NCBI GenBank assembly: GCA_019722365.1 | Contig: JADFUC010001587.1 | Location: 1 to 64,000, forward strand | Reading direction: 5' to 3' | Length of the DNA: 64,000 bases | Source: Lithospermum erythrorhizon | Taxonomy: Eukaryota; Streptophyta; Magnoliopsida; Boraginales; Boraginaceae | In this document: piece by piece, positions 1 to 12,275 of the stretch | Layout: every line of letters starts with the position of its first letter | Position numbering within the stretch: the first letter of the stretch is position 1 | The notes under the pieces: generated by a model | Database searches by the model: none | Seen by the model: only the letters and a program-made list of their open reading frames with translations | Told to the model about the DNA's origin: nothing | Program-made: the position numbers and the translations under genes

Positions 1-639
1 CTGTTATTGCTTCGTTCAGTTACGTATTGCTAAAATATAAATGGCGCATTTTAAATATTTACATAGTAAATAAACCCATGTTCTTCTTTAATATATCCCA
101 CCACGGCCCAATGACCCTTCCTACGCCCCCTTCACGCCCCGTACCTACTGTTGCCCGCTGATGCCCTTTTTGCCCTGCAACATGTCCCCCGCGCTATGTT
201 CACCCCTTACTGACCCGACCCGGTGCCTACCGGCTACCACCGTCCTCGCTTTACCTTTGCCCCCGCCCGCTAGCAGCTTCACTTTGAAACACCATCGCGT
301 CGATAAAATCAAAATTGTAGACAAATGGCTTCAATTCCGCCTCCCAGTGTATGCTAAAATCAAATTTGCAAAACCAAATCTCAAGCAATAGTTATTGCGG
401 AAACATTCTTGCAATTTGAGCTCTCAAAATATCCCCTTTCTTTAGCTTCCAAATTTTCAAAATGATCCTTTCTTTGGCTTCGAAAAGAATACAGATACAT
501 GGAACTCATATTTGTCTTCAAATCAATATAGACACCAATTTAAAACCAACACAAAAAATTGAATTAGACAGTAAGTTAAAGAGGAAAATAAAATCTCCTT
601 CTAATTCTTTGGAATGACATATCACAGTCATAATTTTAA

Positions 640-790
640 TTCTTTAGTGCGTAAGGAGGGGTGTGGGGGTGAGAACAGGGTGGAGTGTTAAAAAAAAGAA
701 AAAAATCACGGAGGTTTACTTTAATTATGTAAAAATGTACCCTTATTTTTTTTTTGTAGTGTTAGGAGAAAATAGTCATTTAATTGTTTA
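640..790 (+). repeat. Partial copy of the right arm of the 1-12 kb element
   Basis: This stretch matches 12050-12155 in direct orientation. The shared order is a G-rich lead, a GTGTTAAA-type step, TTTAATTAT, and then a GTGTTRGG step before AGTCAT. It lies outside the inverted arm at 1033, so it looks like the end of a second, truncated member of the same family. Positions 1-640 otherwise show nothing I recognise. Confidence 0.35.
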
Positions 791-1249
791 ATTATGGAAA
801 ATTAGGTCTAAGGAGTTCTTAGACAAAACGGTAATTCGGGGGTGCACTGAAGCAAAGAAAAATAGCATGCGCGACTGAGGGGAAAGTACATGGGGCTACC
901 TAGACAAGATGGAAAATGCATGGACCACATAGAAAATTATACGATAATTTAGGGAGGTCCTGTTAAAGAAAGCAAAAAATGGAGCAAGTATTGAAATAAC
1001 AAATCGTGAAACATAAGGGGGAAACAACAAAAGGCTAATTCTCGTTTGCCTCTATACTATCGCGTAAGTTTCTATATGGTCCCTGAACTATCAGTTCGTT
1101 TCAGGGGTGGTCCCGTGTTCTATACTAACGTTTTTGTACATGACGTTTTTAATACAAAGCTTGACGTTTAATAAAGCGGCGTTTTGTCCGACAAACTAAA
1201 GTTTAGAGGACACACATTTTATGGAGGCGAAATGTTATAATAAGATATA

Positions 1250-1998
1250 AAGATATGGGTAATGGAAAATTATGCACATTTTGAATAAAAACTTTAAACA
1301 AATAGTATACCGGGATCAATTTAATTATTATTATAAAATCGGATCTAAATAATATATATGATATATTAATACGAGTACTTAAATTAGAAGCGAAAAATTT
1401 ACCCGACAACCTTTCACGAAGCCTCCTTTAAATTCCTAACAACTAGCACCATAATAGGTAATGCCTCCAGTTGATCCACACCAGAAGGGGTTGAATCCTA
1501 TACTTGAGTTTTCTAAAAGCGGCTTGGATAATCGAATGATAAAATCGTGATATTTTTAAGTTTCCTGGCGATTTCAAAGCTAAAAATGGAGGCGTGAATT
1601 TCACCTTTTAGATGATTAGGTTTGATATATTTTAACCTAATACAACCCCCTTTATTTATACGCTCTAATTATTTAACTAAAGTCCAACCAAATAGTTAAT
1701 GAGCCGACTCGTTTAATTTAAACTAATTCGTTAAGTAAAATTACTGCTAACAAGTTATTAACAAGCTCAACTAACTATTTAAATAATTAAACTAACAAGT
1801 TAATTATTTCTAGTTCATCCAATTAATAGTTTACACGTGTAGTGTAAATTACTCGATTGATAATTTTATTGATTCTGATCGATTTCTTAATTACGAATAT
1901 AGTTTAATTTCATACATGAAATATAATTCCAACATCCTTGTATGTGTGTGACCTTCCCAGGCTCGAATAATAGTATCCATTATAATAATATAATTGAA

Positions 1999-2059
<61 letters not shown>

Positions 2060-2655
2060 AATTTATGCATGGGATACAGCAATCGGCATAATTCGATATC
2101 ATGAGAACCCGACTAGTAATTACAATTACTATTATTGAACACTAGTTTTGTAATCTCGTTTAACTAAACTAAAAAATGTAATACAACAATTGTTCTATAT
2201 TGCCATGTTATTGAAACCAATGACCGTTGATTTCCAATGGCTCCACATTAGCAGTTGGACAATTCTTTCTGATTCCTTTATCACCCGATCTCACAGCCAT
2301 AGGCTAACCATAGAAGTGTGTGGCTTGCTTATGACTTTCTTTACTCGAGTTGAACTAAATCGAATCTTATGGCGTCCAGCAAACAGTAGGTCCCAAACTT
2401 CATTTGAGAGGCTTTGAGATCTACCTTGTATATCAAGGATGGATAAATTCCTTGTAATATACTTCTCTTATACTTATTGTATTAAATTTGACATATGCCG
2501 TTATGATCCCCGCTTAAGGCAGACGTTTGACATAGTCAAAACACACAACTCATATAACATAGATAGTTATATATGCAGGTCTAAGAATTGCTAAACTTAA
2601 CAGTTCTAAGCAAATATCATAGGACACAAATATACATATCTTCTATGATTTTGCA
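1250..2655 (-). mobile_element. Copia-family LTR-like repeat, copy 1
   Basis: It is homologous to 4850-6168 along its length and to 10500-11420 for about 850 bp. Shared anchors are GCCTCCTTTRAATTCCTA, GGTAATGCCTC, TGTATGTGTGTRACC and the closing stretch CTTCTATGATTTTGCA. On the minus strand it would begin TGCAAAATC, next to the RNase H end of the pol remnant at 2656-4849, which fits a 3' LTR. The left edge is unclear because it meets the inverted arm. Identity between copies is patchy, with many short indels. Confidence 0.5.
1998..2058. repeat. (TTA)n microsatellite, about 20 units
   Basis: An uninterrupted TTA/ATT run lies inside LTR copy 1. The homologous places in the other two copies have only a few units, so it expanded in this copy alone. 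A minus-strand poly-isoleucine reading frame here is an artefact of the repeat. Confidence 0.95.
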
Positions 2656-4849
2656 GCGGTCAATCAATTTCAGGTTGTGCGAAATTACATTGTCCAGTTG
2701 ATTAAACTTCTGGCTCCGTGATCGAAGTCGATCATCAATCAATCCTTATATTGGTCATCAAATGCTAATCGGCCCGAGCTATCACCGTCGACCCCAAAAG
2801 GAATGACTATCTTATTTAGAACTTGAAGAGTTCTCTTTATCAGCGCTCGAGGTTGACTCTTTAGAAACTATAGATTAGCCTGAGGATTTTACTTTTGAGT
2901 CCAACGAGGATACAAGGTTATATCTAGAATTAAGACATATAAACACATAAACATAGCAAACAAATGTATTGATATATAAAGCCGTAATATTCAATTATTT
3001 ATTCCTGTAATGAAAGCAGATACACTAGTTCCCTTTAAACTAACACCGCTCTGACATTAGTCTAAGACCTATGTTAGATTTGATGCTAAATCATGCTTTG
3101 CACGAGGTGATGGTTTGGTAAAAGCGATCGGCAACATTAGCCTCTGTTGCTACTTTACATACTTTGATATCGCTTTCTATTAAGCATATCTACAATCGGG
3201 TGATACTTTGCGAATACGTGCCTTGGATTTGGCGTGTGCTCGAGGTTCCCTTGGCTTGAGCAATGGCACGGTATTGTCTAAAATAATTCCCTTCGGTCCT
3301 TGATGCTAGGCAACTCAAGATCGATCACAATTTCTTAATCCAGCAAGCTTCTTTTGCGGCGTCGATTATGATGTACTCGAGATACATGGTAGAATCGGCT
3401 ACGATGCTATTTGGAGCTTCTCCAAGAAACTGCTCCACCGTTAACACAAAACACGTACCCAGTTAGGAAGGTTAATTAAATCTTTGTCAGTTTGGAAACT
3501 AGCATCGGTGTACCCGGTTACAACCAACTCTTCATCTCCACATACCACGAGAATACATACTGGTTCTACCGGAAATACTTCAATATGCCGCCATTTGCGA
3601 TCAAAACGACTCTCCCACTGATTAGCTTGGTATCGGTGGACATACCTAAGTGCATATGACCATCGGGTTATTGTGCGTAGCATGGCATACATGATGGACC
3701 CTAGCCGAGAAGCATAAGGTATAATTCATCTTGTTCTGACGTTAGTGGTGAGATAAACATTTGAGGTTGAACTCCGTGTCTCATAGGGAGATTTACTTCT
3801 TGGAATTATTGTTAGAACCTTTCTGATACCTTATTGATAAGTGTCTGGAAAAGTCCGATTAACCGGGTTGGCTCGATCTCAATGAATTTGATTCGAGAAT
3901 ATGTGTTTTAGCTAAATTAACTACCGTGAGAAACATTTACTGGCGGCCAATCTTGACCGAGGTTTAGTAACTCTATATTATTTCCAATAGTGGTAATATT
4001 ATTAGACATATAGGGACTATAAATGCTATATAACTCTCACTCACCTTTCATTCGATGAATCAAAAATGCAGATTGATTCATCAAGCGGAGATTCGACTCT
4101 GGGATGCCTTAGGGCAATGGACGCTGCCAGCTTGCGTATTCTTAGATTCTAGGACATATAAATCTGAGAGGTTGTACCATGAACACATCTTACTCAAGGT
4201 TTCCATTCGGAAAGCAAATGCTACATCCATTTTCATATTTAGTCATGAAATGCAACAATGACTAAGATTATCCGAATGGACTTAAAAAGCATGTGCTTGG
4301 CTGATAAGTTTAATCATAATTGATTCCATAGACTTACTTGAACCTTCGCCCTTGAGCAGCTTGAAAGTATGGGCGTTCCATCTTTGTCAAAGTTTCTTCT
4401 TAAATACCCCATTTACACTCAATGGAGGCGAACCTCGTTGGAGTAAAATCTAACAAGGACCAAATCTTGTTTGCTACGTGAATCTATTTAAAACATGACC
4501 ATTTATCAACATCTTTGCTACTTTCATTGCCTCCTCGTAAGGCTGCGTCACTTTCAATCATGAAAGCTTCACCATAACAATGGTCTCGTTCTTGGCGATC
4601 ATGGTGGATCAAGGTTGGTTGCTGCGGCTCACATGAAGCCAGGTGGTCTTACATGTAAGAAGGCACTAGTGCTGGCGTATTACTCGTCTACATACTAGGT
4701 GTATTGGCAGTCATTTCATCATCTTGAGTTTCCTCAAGATGAACACCTTCACTTAGCCATACAGACGGATATTCATTTTAAGCAGAATATTCCAAACTAT
4801 CAACGAATATTTTATTCTCATCTTCGGGCATTGGAAAAATTATAAGTTC
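2656..4849 (-). pseudogene. Ty1/copia pol remnant (reverse transcriptase and RNase H)
   Basis: Read on the minus strand, 3692-3441 gives a broken copia RT/RNase H junction. MYAMLR, SYALR and YQAN are followed by the clear block GDEELVVTGYTDASFQTDKD. Further down, 3420-3080 gives VADSTM..EYI, DAAKEACWIKK, AIAQAK, KVCKVATEANVAD and GLRLMS, the usual order of the RNase H end. Upstream, near 4120-4050, SQSRISA..DESI resembles the RT segment around the fingers. Integrase is not readable. Stops and frame changes occur every few dozen codons, so no protein can be made. The RNase H end faces LTR copy 1. Confidence 0.7.
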
Positions 4850-6168
4850 TTCGTAACAAATAAACAAATGCAACCAAGATCGAATAAATATATATAAGAA
4901 TTACAAAAAACATACATGATATAAATCATACCGCATTATGAATACGAGTACTTACAAATGCGGTAGAAATGATGAACTTTCCATCTCGAATCCTCGTTAA
5001 ATCCTCGGCACCTCCCAGGTGAAATGCCTCTACTTAGTCCACACAGAGATAAGCGGTTGAATCAGAGTTGGACTTGCTAGAATCTGACAATTGGACAGAA
5101 TTTGGTCAAAACTTTGAGTCAAAAATCCAAAGGGAGAGAGAGGGAGGCGGCAGCTCTTTTTAGGGAAGTTGAAATGAGAGAGTGCAGGTTTTCATTTCAT
5201 CTTTTCCTTATATAATTCCCTCTGTTTCGATCGAATAGCTTGACTCGTTTGATAATAGTTAACTGGTTAATCAGGACAACTAACTTATTGCTAAGCGAGT
5301 AGAAGTAAACAACAAGTTACTCTTGAAACTCCTCGTTAAGCGAGTCGATTGAAATATGATTTAATTTGATTAGATTTTGTCAATTATATTTTACATTATC
5401 GTTTGGGTATCTCGTTGATTTCAATCAACTCCCAATTTAACAATGCAGATGTAATTCCATACATGAATATAACTTCAACGTCGTTGTATGTGTGTGACGC
5501 CGGGGGCGAGATAATATTAAATTAGGTATAATAATATAATTGACCGTTATGATTATTATATAGATTCTTCATGGGATCAACAATGCAGCATAACCCACGA
5601 ATGTTATACGATGAGTTCCATTTAGTAATTTGAAATTATTTATTGAACACTTAGTTTGAGTAATCTAAAACTGTTAAACTAGTAAATGAATTATTCTGAC
5701 AATGAATTCGCCACTTGAGAATAATTATAGAAATTAAAATGCTCGATTTCAAAACACCACTTTCAATTGGACTGATTACTTTACAGATTCATTTATATGA
5801 TCTACAGTCACATCTTAACCGTAAGAAGTGTCATAAAACACCCAACTTTCTTTACTTAATTTGAGAAGCTGAATCGAGGGTACTACATGGCGTCCAGCAA
5901 ACCAGTAGTCTCGATACTTATTGAGAGGTCGAGATCTACCTTATATATCAAACATAGATAAATCCCTTATAATATATCAGCACCCTCTTTGCTTTATGCT
6001 AACGTCGCTCAGCGTATCCGTTATAATCCCTTAGGTGAGCAGTTTGACATAGTCAAAAACACGCGCTCATATAACAAGTAGTTATGTCTGGCGTGTCTAA
6101 ATTGTTAAACTAACAGTTCTAAGCAAACATCATAGGACACATATATACATATCTTCTATGATTTTGCA
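4850..6168 (-). mobile_element. Copia-family LTR-like repeat, copy 2
   Basis: It has the same order of anchors as copy 1: AATACGAGTACTTAC, the GGTRAATGCCTC block, TGTATGTGTGTGAC, GGCGTCCAGCAAAC, and the terminal CTATGATTTTGCA at 6156-6168. It sits between the pol remnant and a Gag fragment, an order a single intact minus-strand element would not have. Either two elements abut here or the nest is rearranged. Confidence 0.5.
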
Positions 6169-7040
6169 GTCCAATCAGTTTCCTCGGTTATTTGGCTAGC
6201 GTAAGACATTGGACATCCTAGCATTAGACTTGTGCTTTTTGTAGGCTTCCGCCACATTGGTGGCGTCGTTGGTCGAATGGGACCTAGTTTTGACACGTAC
6301 TGTTCTCTCTGGCAGGAACAATCCTCAAGTTTGAAGACGGTCATCAAAGGTTTGAGTTGTTGGCTTCAAACACCAGTGCGGCTCAGTTCTAGGTGGGTTA
6401 GGCGGTCGTTTCAATTGCCTGCAGAGAATAAGTATGTAAATGGCGGCCGGTTTATGATCTGCTCGTGTCAAACACTTACAAAACATATTGTAAAAAAAGT
6501 AATACCAATGCTCAAATCACAAAATGTATTAGTATGCAAGACCTATTATATTGAAATTTCAAGCATGACCTTTGCATATATTTGAAAAGCGACATAGCGG
6601 TAGAGTTAACTTAGTATGTAAACCGCGACATAACTCTTGTGTTTTCGCGTACCTACAAGATGCTACCTAACGGGTGTATCCACGAGCTGGTGGTAAATCA
6701 CCGATTAGCGACCAATTAAACTAACTTGGCTTACTTGGAATGATCATCGAAAGCCTGACATTAGTTGAAATCAACTGACATGATCCGTTGCCATACCGTT
6801 ATATACTAGTACACTGCCCGTGTGATTGTCTCCGGTGATCGTGATAAGTTTCACATGCACATCATGAAAAATAAAACAAATGATACACATTTAAGAGATA
6901 TATGATGTGATCCTAAAATAATAAACCTATTCTGACACTTATCGAGTGCGATCTTTGTGATGTGACTTTTGAAAACTTCGGTGACATGGCGGAGCGCCAT
7001 CTTGATGCCTGCAATGGTTCATTTGTTTACAACCCAACTA
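6169..7040 (-). pseudogene. Copia Gag N-terminal fragment and leader, copy A
   Basis: Minus-strand 6347-6156 reads as a degraded Gag N-terminus; SLMLGCPMSYASQI matches the LMLG.MS..LQ stretch of copia Gag. The leader at 6590-7040 matches 8570-9180 in direct orientation, sharing GACATAACTCTTTGT, AAATCACCGATWAGC and GGAATGATCATC. Gag is cut off abruptly at the edge of LTR copy 2, so this copy is truncated. Positions 7040-7700 hold only AT-rich sequence. Confidence 0.4.
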
Positions 7041-7708
7041 AGACGACTACCTTGGGTTTGTGGGCAAAACAAAATAAATAAAATAAAATGACTCGGCCCA
7101 TAGGTATCTGACAAATAAACGGTTCTTGTTGTATTTCAAAAAATACAACTAGGTCGTAAATATATCCACTTTTCTATTCCATTCTGATATATAATAAATT
7201 GAAACACATAAACTATGTATTTAATATATATTAAAGTGCAGTTAAATGACTCATGAATGTCATTAAGCGAGTTTAATGCTATTAAGTATGAAATAAACAC
7301 GTCATTAATACATAATAAACATGTATTTAATACGCAATCAATTATATAATAAAATGCAATAAACACTAATTATGAGGTTGAGATAAAACTTCTCAATCAA
7401 TTCAAATTTCAAATACATGATTAACAATCATATTGAAACTTTCCATTTTTGATTATACAAATCAAAAATCAATCACATAAATATACAATTTAAATGTGAT
7501 AGGAAATTAATTAATTCTCATAATTATATTCATGAAATATATATATGTTTGTAATGCATTAATATATATATATATATAAATATTATTGTGTTCAATAGTT
7601 ATTACAATAACTATTTCATTTATACAATAACTTCTTGCCAGATTCGACTTCCGATGACGGGTTCATGATAATGACATTTGTCCACTACTGTTGTTTTCTG
7701 TAGTAGTC

Positions 7709-8290
7709 TTAGAAACGGAGTTTACTCGAACCCTTAGCCTTGCCAGTAAACTTCTTCTTGAATTTCTTCTTGTTTTGGACCACCAAAACAGAAGAAGTAG
7801 GAGCTTTAACCTTTCCCAGATTCGTCTCAGCATTCGTGATCATCTTATGCAGTTCGTTTAGAGACAGCTCAAACTTATGCATATTGAAGTTCATGAAAAA
7901 CTGAGAGAATTTCTCCGGGAGAGATTTCAAGATAAGATTACACAACTAGTTCATTAGAAACCTTGGTGCCTAGAGCATTGAGTCGTTCGACGAACTTTAT
8001 CATTTTTAATGACATGTGAAACTGCCGATGCATCCGTTCGACTGCGGATAATGAAATCTGAGCCGATTGTCATATCTCTAAATATCTTGCTTCCTTTGAA
8101 TAACTCATCGATTGCGATGCGTGTCGCATGCTTTTCACCTTTTCATACTGAATTTGGAATCGGGTTCTATATTGGCTAATAAGACATTGGACATACGGCG
8201 TCGAACATTGCTTTGTAGGTTTTCTTTTTCCACTGATAGTAGCGGTGTCGTTTAGTTTGGATGGAACCTTAGTGTTCAACACATGCATTC
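7709..8290 (-). pseudogene. Copia Gag fragment, copy B
   Basis: Minus-strand 8288-8070 gives VLNTKVPSKLNDTAT and QIQYEKVKSMRHA. After a frame break, 7945-7709 gives KSLPEKFSQFFMNFNMHKFE, LNELHKMITNAE and SVLVVQNKKKFKKK. This is the standard order of plant copia Gag: the LP..FSQF.MN.NM core, the helical NELHKML..AE segment and the basic VVQ-KKKF tail that precedes the zinc knuckle. Frame changes and stops separate the pieces. It is the best-preserved coding block in the first 12 kb. Confidence 0.7.
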
Positions 8291-8329
8291 TCTCACCTTG
8301 AAAACAATCCTCAGTTGAGACAGGTCATC

Positions 8330-9240
8330 AAAGTTCGGTTATTAAGCTTTACCTTTTCAATGTAGACAGCGAGTTTTAGGTGTGTTAGGGGCAGCCATTT
8401 CAATTCTACAAGAATAAGTATGTAAAAGATAATAATTTAGTAATCTATCATGTTAAACACTTACAAAATAAATTGTAAAGTAATATCAATACTCAAAATC
8501 TCACAAAATGTATTAGTATGCAAGAATCTACTATGTTAAAGTTTGGCTTAACCTTATTTCTGACATTTGAAAAACTAACGTAGTAGTAAATTAACAACCA
8601 ATTATAACACGACATAACTCTTTGTCTTACTAACGTACTGAGGGATGTACTACTAACAACTCGTATCACCGAGCCCAGCAAACATTAATTAAATCACCGA
8701 TAAGCAATCAATTAAACCAATTTGTTGCCCGGAATGATCATCCCAAAAGCTCGCGGCGTTAATGGAAATCACTTCAACATGATCCCCATTATTAAATGCA
8801 TCACGATACTAGTACACACTTGACCCAGCGAGGCGTGCCCGGCCCGTGATAAGTTACCTGATTTAAAATTGGTTTGATCTTTGCTTAAATTTTAGTAGTG
8901 AATTAATGTTATTTGATATTATTTAACGTAATAAATACAACCACATTACTCAAGTAATATACATCATGAAAATAAAATAAATAATACATATTTAGGAGAT
9001 ATATGATGATCCTAAAATAAAATAGACTATTCACTGACACTTTACAAAGTGTAATTCCCTAGCAGCAAGGTCCTATTCTGACACTTTTCAAGTGTAGTCT
9101 TGTGTCTTGAGCAGAAAACTTCCCAGTGTGCGAGTGTTGTCACGATGAAACGCCATCTTTAATACCTCCCGCAACGGTACATTTGTTACTAACCCAGTAA
9201 GGCGAGGCGAGACTTGTGGGTGAAAAATACATCGACTGAT
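8330..9240 (-). mobile_element. Copia leader region, copy B
   Basis: Non-coding sequence homologous to 6350-7040, and to 57200-57720 in inverted orientation. Conserved blocks are ACTTACAAAAYAWATTGTAA, AATGTATTAGTATGCAAG, AAATCACCGATAAGC and GGAATGATCATC. It lies directly upstream, in minus-strand sense, of Gag copy B, as expected for the region between primer-binding site and gag. Confidence 0.45.
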
Positions 9241-10499
9241 TGATGGATTAATGGTTCATGCATATTTAAAGAAAAATACAAAAATTAGGTCATATCCCAG
9301 TATAATCACTTTCCGTTTCAGCTGATATATATAAGGCAAAAATAAATTACATAAACGATGCATTTATTAAATATACACTTAATATGAAAAGGAAATAATC
9401 ATGAAATAAATGAATATCCATGTAAAATATATAATCAAATTAATTGATACATATACATAAAAATGTGTTCAATAATTATTTTATGCATATATAATAGTAT
9501 AAATACTTGCAACTAATTATATTTATTACATATTCAATTATTAGATAATTATTATTATATTTATCCTTCTAATAAATAACTAAAGGTTAATTATTAAAAG
9601 GAATAACTAAATTAAATAAAAATTAATTTAAATTAATTAATTACAATTTCCATAATTTAATATATGATATTTATTCATAAAACCCCAAAAACCTAAGACT
9701 ATGGTTTAAAACGGATTGGGCTTTTCACAAACCCTAGGCCTTGCTTGAATGTGACGAATGAGCACTTGCTCATACAGCGCGCTTTTTTATAGCCCTGCGT
9801 CACCTACCTCCTAGAGGGAGAAGTTAGCTTTCCAAAGCCACCAGAACCATCCCGAAAGATGCCCGGATGCGCCCGGAATATCCTGTACAAGGCGGCGTGT
9901 TTGATTATGATAATTAATTTCTAGTTTTACGTTTTAATTCAATATTTTTCAAAAACAAAACGTTTTGAAGGCTTTAAACTACTCAAAAGATTCTGATTTT
10001 ATCAAAAATGATTTTCATAATATTCTTAAAATTTTCCAATTGGAATTTCTGAAAAATATATTACGGAAGGTATTAGTATGCAATATCTAATTGTAAACTT
10101 TAATTTTAAAAATACATAATAAATAGTTATAAAATTTAAAAATTTCCAAATTTTGAATGAGGTATTCTCTGTAATATAAAGTTTATGTAACAATTATTAG
10201 ATTCGAAATCTTTTAAGTCTAAGCCTGTTAAATACAATTAATTTTTAATTAACTAATTAAAATAATTGTAAACCGCACAAAAATCGACAAAAGCGATTAT
10301 ACTAATCATCAAAATACCAAAATGTAATTTTTATGTACTTGAATATATGAACAGAATTTTATAAAAGAAATAACATGGCATAAAATTCATACTATATATT
10401 TATACATAAATATATAAACATAAATTTTTATATAAATTCATAGAATATGATTTAAAATTTTCTAGATCGATTTTATACAAATTAAACTTTCGTGATGTC
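9241..10499. other. AT-rich stretch without recognisable genes
   Basis: No open frame with family resemblance and no clear repeat was found. The composition and position suggest decayed retroelement sequence between the Gag leader and LTR copy 3. Confidence 0.4.
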
Positions 10500-11420
10500 C
10501 TTGATGGAAATTGTGTGCATATTTTGAATAAAACTTTAAAACAAATAACATATAGGATTAATTTAAGCTGTTATAAAATCATATCCCAAAATAATATATT
10601 AATGCGAGATGCTACGGTCACGGCGAAAATTCACTGACAAACTTTCCGCGAAGCCTCCTTTGAATTCCTAGAAACTAGCACCCCATGATAGGTAATGCCT
10701 CTAGTTGATCGCGCGGGAGGGTTGAATCTTTATCTTTGAGTTTCTTTAGGCGGCAGATACGTGAATGATAAAATCAAAGTGAAATTTTTAAGTTTCACAC
10801 TTGATTTCAAAGCTAAAAATGGAGGCGTGAATTTCACCTTTTTGATGATTAGGTTTTGATATATTTTAACCTAATACATCCCTTCTATTTATAGGCTCTA
10901 ATTATTTAACCTAAGTCTAACCGAATAATTAATGAGTCGAACTGTTTAATTTAAACCTAACTTCGTTAAAGTAAAAATTACTACTAACAAACTATTAACA
11001 ACCTCAACTAACTATTTAAATAATTAAACTAACAAGTTAATTATTTCGAGTTCATTCAATTAATAGTTTACATGTGTAGTGTAAATTACCCAATTGAGAA
11101 TTTTATTAATTACAATCAATTTCTCAATTTACCAAATATAGTTTAATTCATAGATGAAATATAATTCAACATCACTGTATGTGTGTAACCTTCTAAGCTC
11201 AGATAATAGCAGTCGTATAATAATATAGTTGACCATTATTATTATTATAACGATTATGCATGGGATCTAGCAATCTGACATAATTTCGATATCATGAGAA
11301 CCGACTAGTAATTCTGATTACTATTATTGACTTAGTTTAGAAATCTCTTAACTTAACTAGTAAATGAATTATTTAACTGATTGTATATGAGACGTAATTA
11401 TTTAAACAATATGAGTGATT
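10500..11420 (-). mobile_element. Copia-family LTR-like repeat, copy 3
   Basis: It matches copy 1 from ATTTTGAATAAAACTTTAAA through GCGAAGCCTCCTT, AAATGGAGGCGTGAATTT, TGTATGTGTGTAACC and CATGAGAACCGACTAG. It stops soon after GTGATTTCCAA, so it lacks the final part that copies 1 and 2 share. It may be the 5' LTR partner of the minus-strand nest, truncated at its inner end. Confidence 0.5.
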
Positions 11421-11912
11421 TCCAAGTAGGTTATTTAATTAAATTTAAAAAATATTAACCAATAATAATAAATAAAAAAATATCTTCACACAGACACAGT
11501 CCTTTACCCTTTAAACTGTCACACCTCCCGCCCAATTGTTCTTATAGGATACATGACCCCACATACGCCCCTCACATTTTTACAAGCCCCACCCCTTTAC
11601 TGAATCCCACACATCAACCAAAACAAAGTCACCACCGCCATTAGGCGATTAGTCACTACTTGTGATACCATTACTTATTTAACTCGACCTATATTAAATT
11701 GAGATAAAGTTTTGTTCTTTTTTTTCTATTTAGATTGTTTAATTGATTATCAATATGAAAAATCTTGTGATTCTAAAGGGAAGCTTCTTGTGATTCTAAT
11801 TATTTAATGGGTTTTATTTTTATTGTTTAATTAAAATAATAATATAAAAAAATTTGATTTTTTTGGCCATTGTTGGTTGTGGAGAAGAAACAGAGGAGCT
11901 TCTATGGGTAGG

Positions 11913-12070
11913 AGGGGCACTTCTTTTCAATTGGGGATGGTTGGGGGAGGAGGATGGGGGTTGTTGGGGGTACAAGGGAGGGGTGGGGGGGTGGGGATAG
12001 GGTAGGGTGTGTCGAAGAAAGGTGTAAGGTTGGTCAAAGTTTAGAAGGGGAAGGGGTAGGGTGGGTGTGT
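11913..12070 (+). other. G-rich strand with many GGG and GGGG runs
   Basis: The plus strand carries more than ten G runs of three or more bases within about 150 bp, for example GGGTTGTTGGGGG and GGGAGGGGTGGGGGG. Everything around it is AT-rich. G-quadruplex formation is possible on sequence grounds. It lies just inside the right arm of the putative DNA transposon. Confidence 0.6.
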
Positions 12071-12275
12071 TAAAGAAGAAAGGTGTGAGGTTTTATTTTA
12101 ATTATCTAAAATATACCTCTAAACTTTAGTTTAGTGTTGGGGCAAAAAAGTCATGTTGTATAGAAACCGATAGTATAGGGATCTAGGAACCACCCCTGAA
12201 ATAGGCGATAGTTCAAAGACTACGAAACTTCTGTGATAGTATGCAGGGGCAAAATGAGAATTAGCCAACAACGAA

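Larger units (their letters stand above)
1033..12266. mobile_element. Putative DNA transposon (MULE-like) enclosing a copia nest
   Basis: The sequence at 1033-1209 reappears as its reverse complement at 12116-12266. Both arms start GGCTAATTCTC, run through a TTTCAGGGGTGGT block and finish in AAACTAAAGTTTAGAGG. The left arm has about 50 extra bases near its inner end. The flanks are AACAACAAA (1023-1031) and AACAACGAA (12267-12275), a 9-bp near duplication of the size MULEs make. No transposase is visible between the arms; the interior is copia sequence. Two independent short copies in opposite orientation are the main alternative. Confidence 0.35.

Noticed and set aside
1891..2082. Poly-isoleucine frame on the minus strand
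   Set aside because: It is a by-product of the TTA microsatellite.
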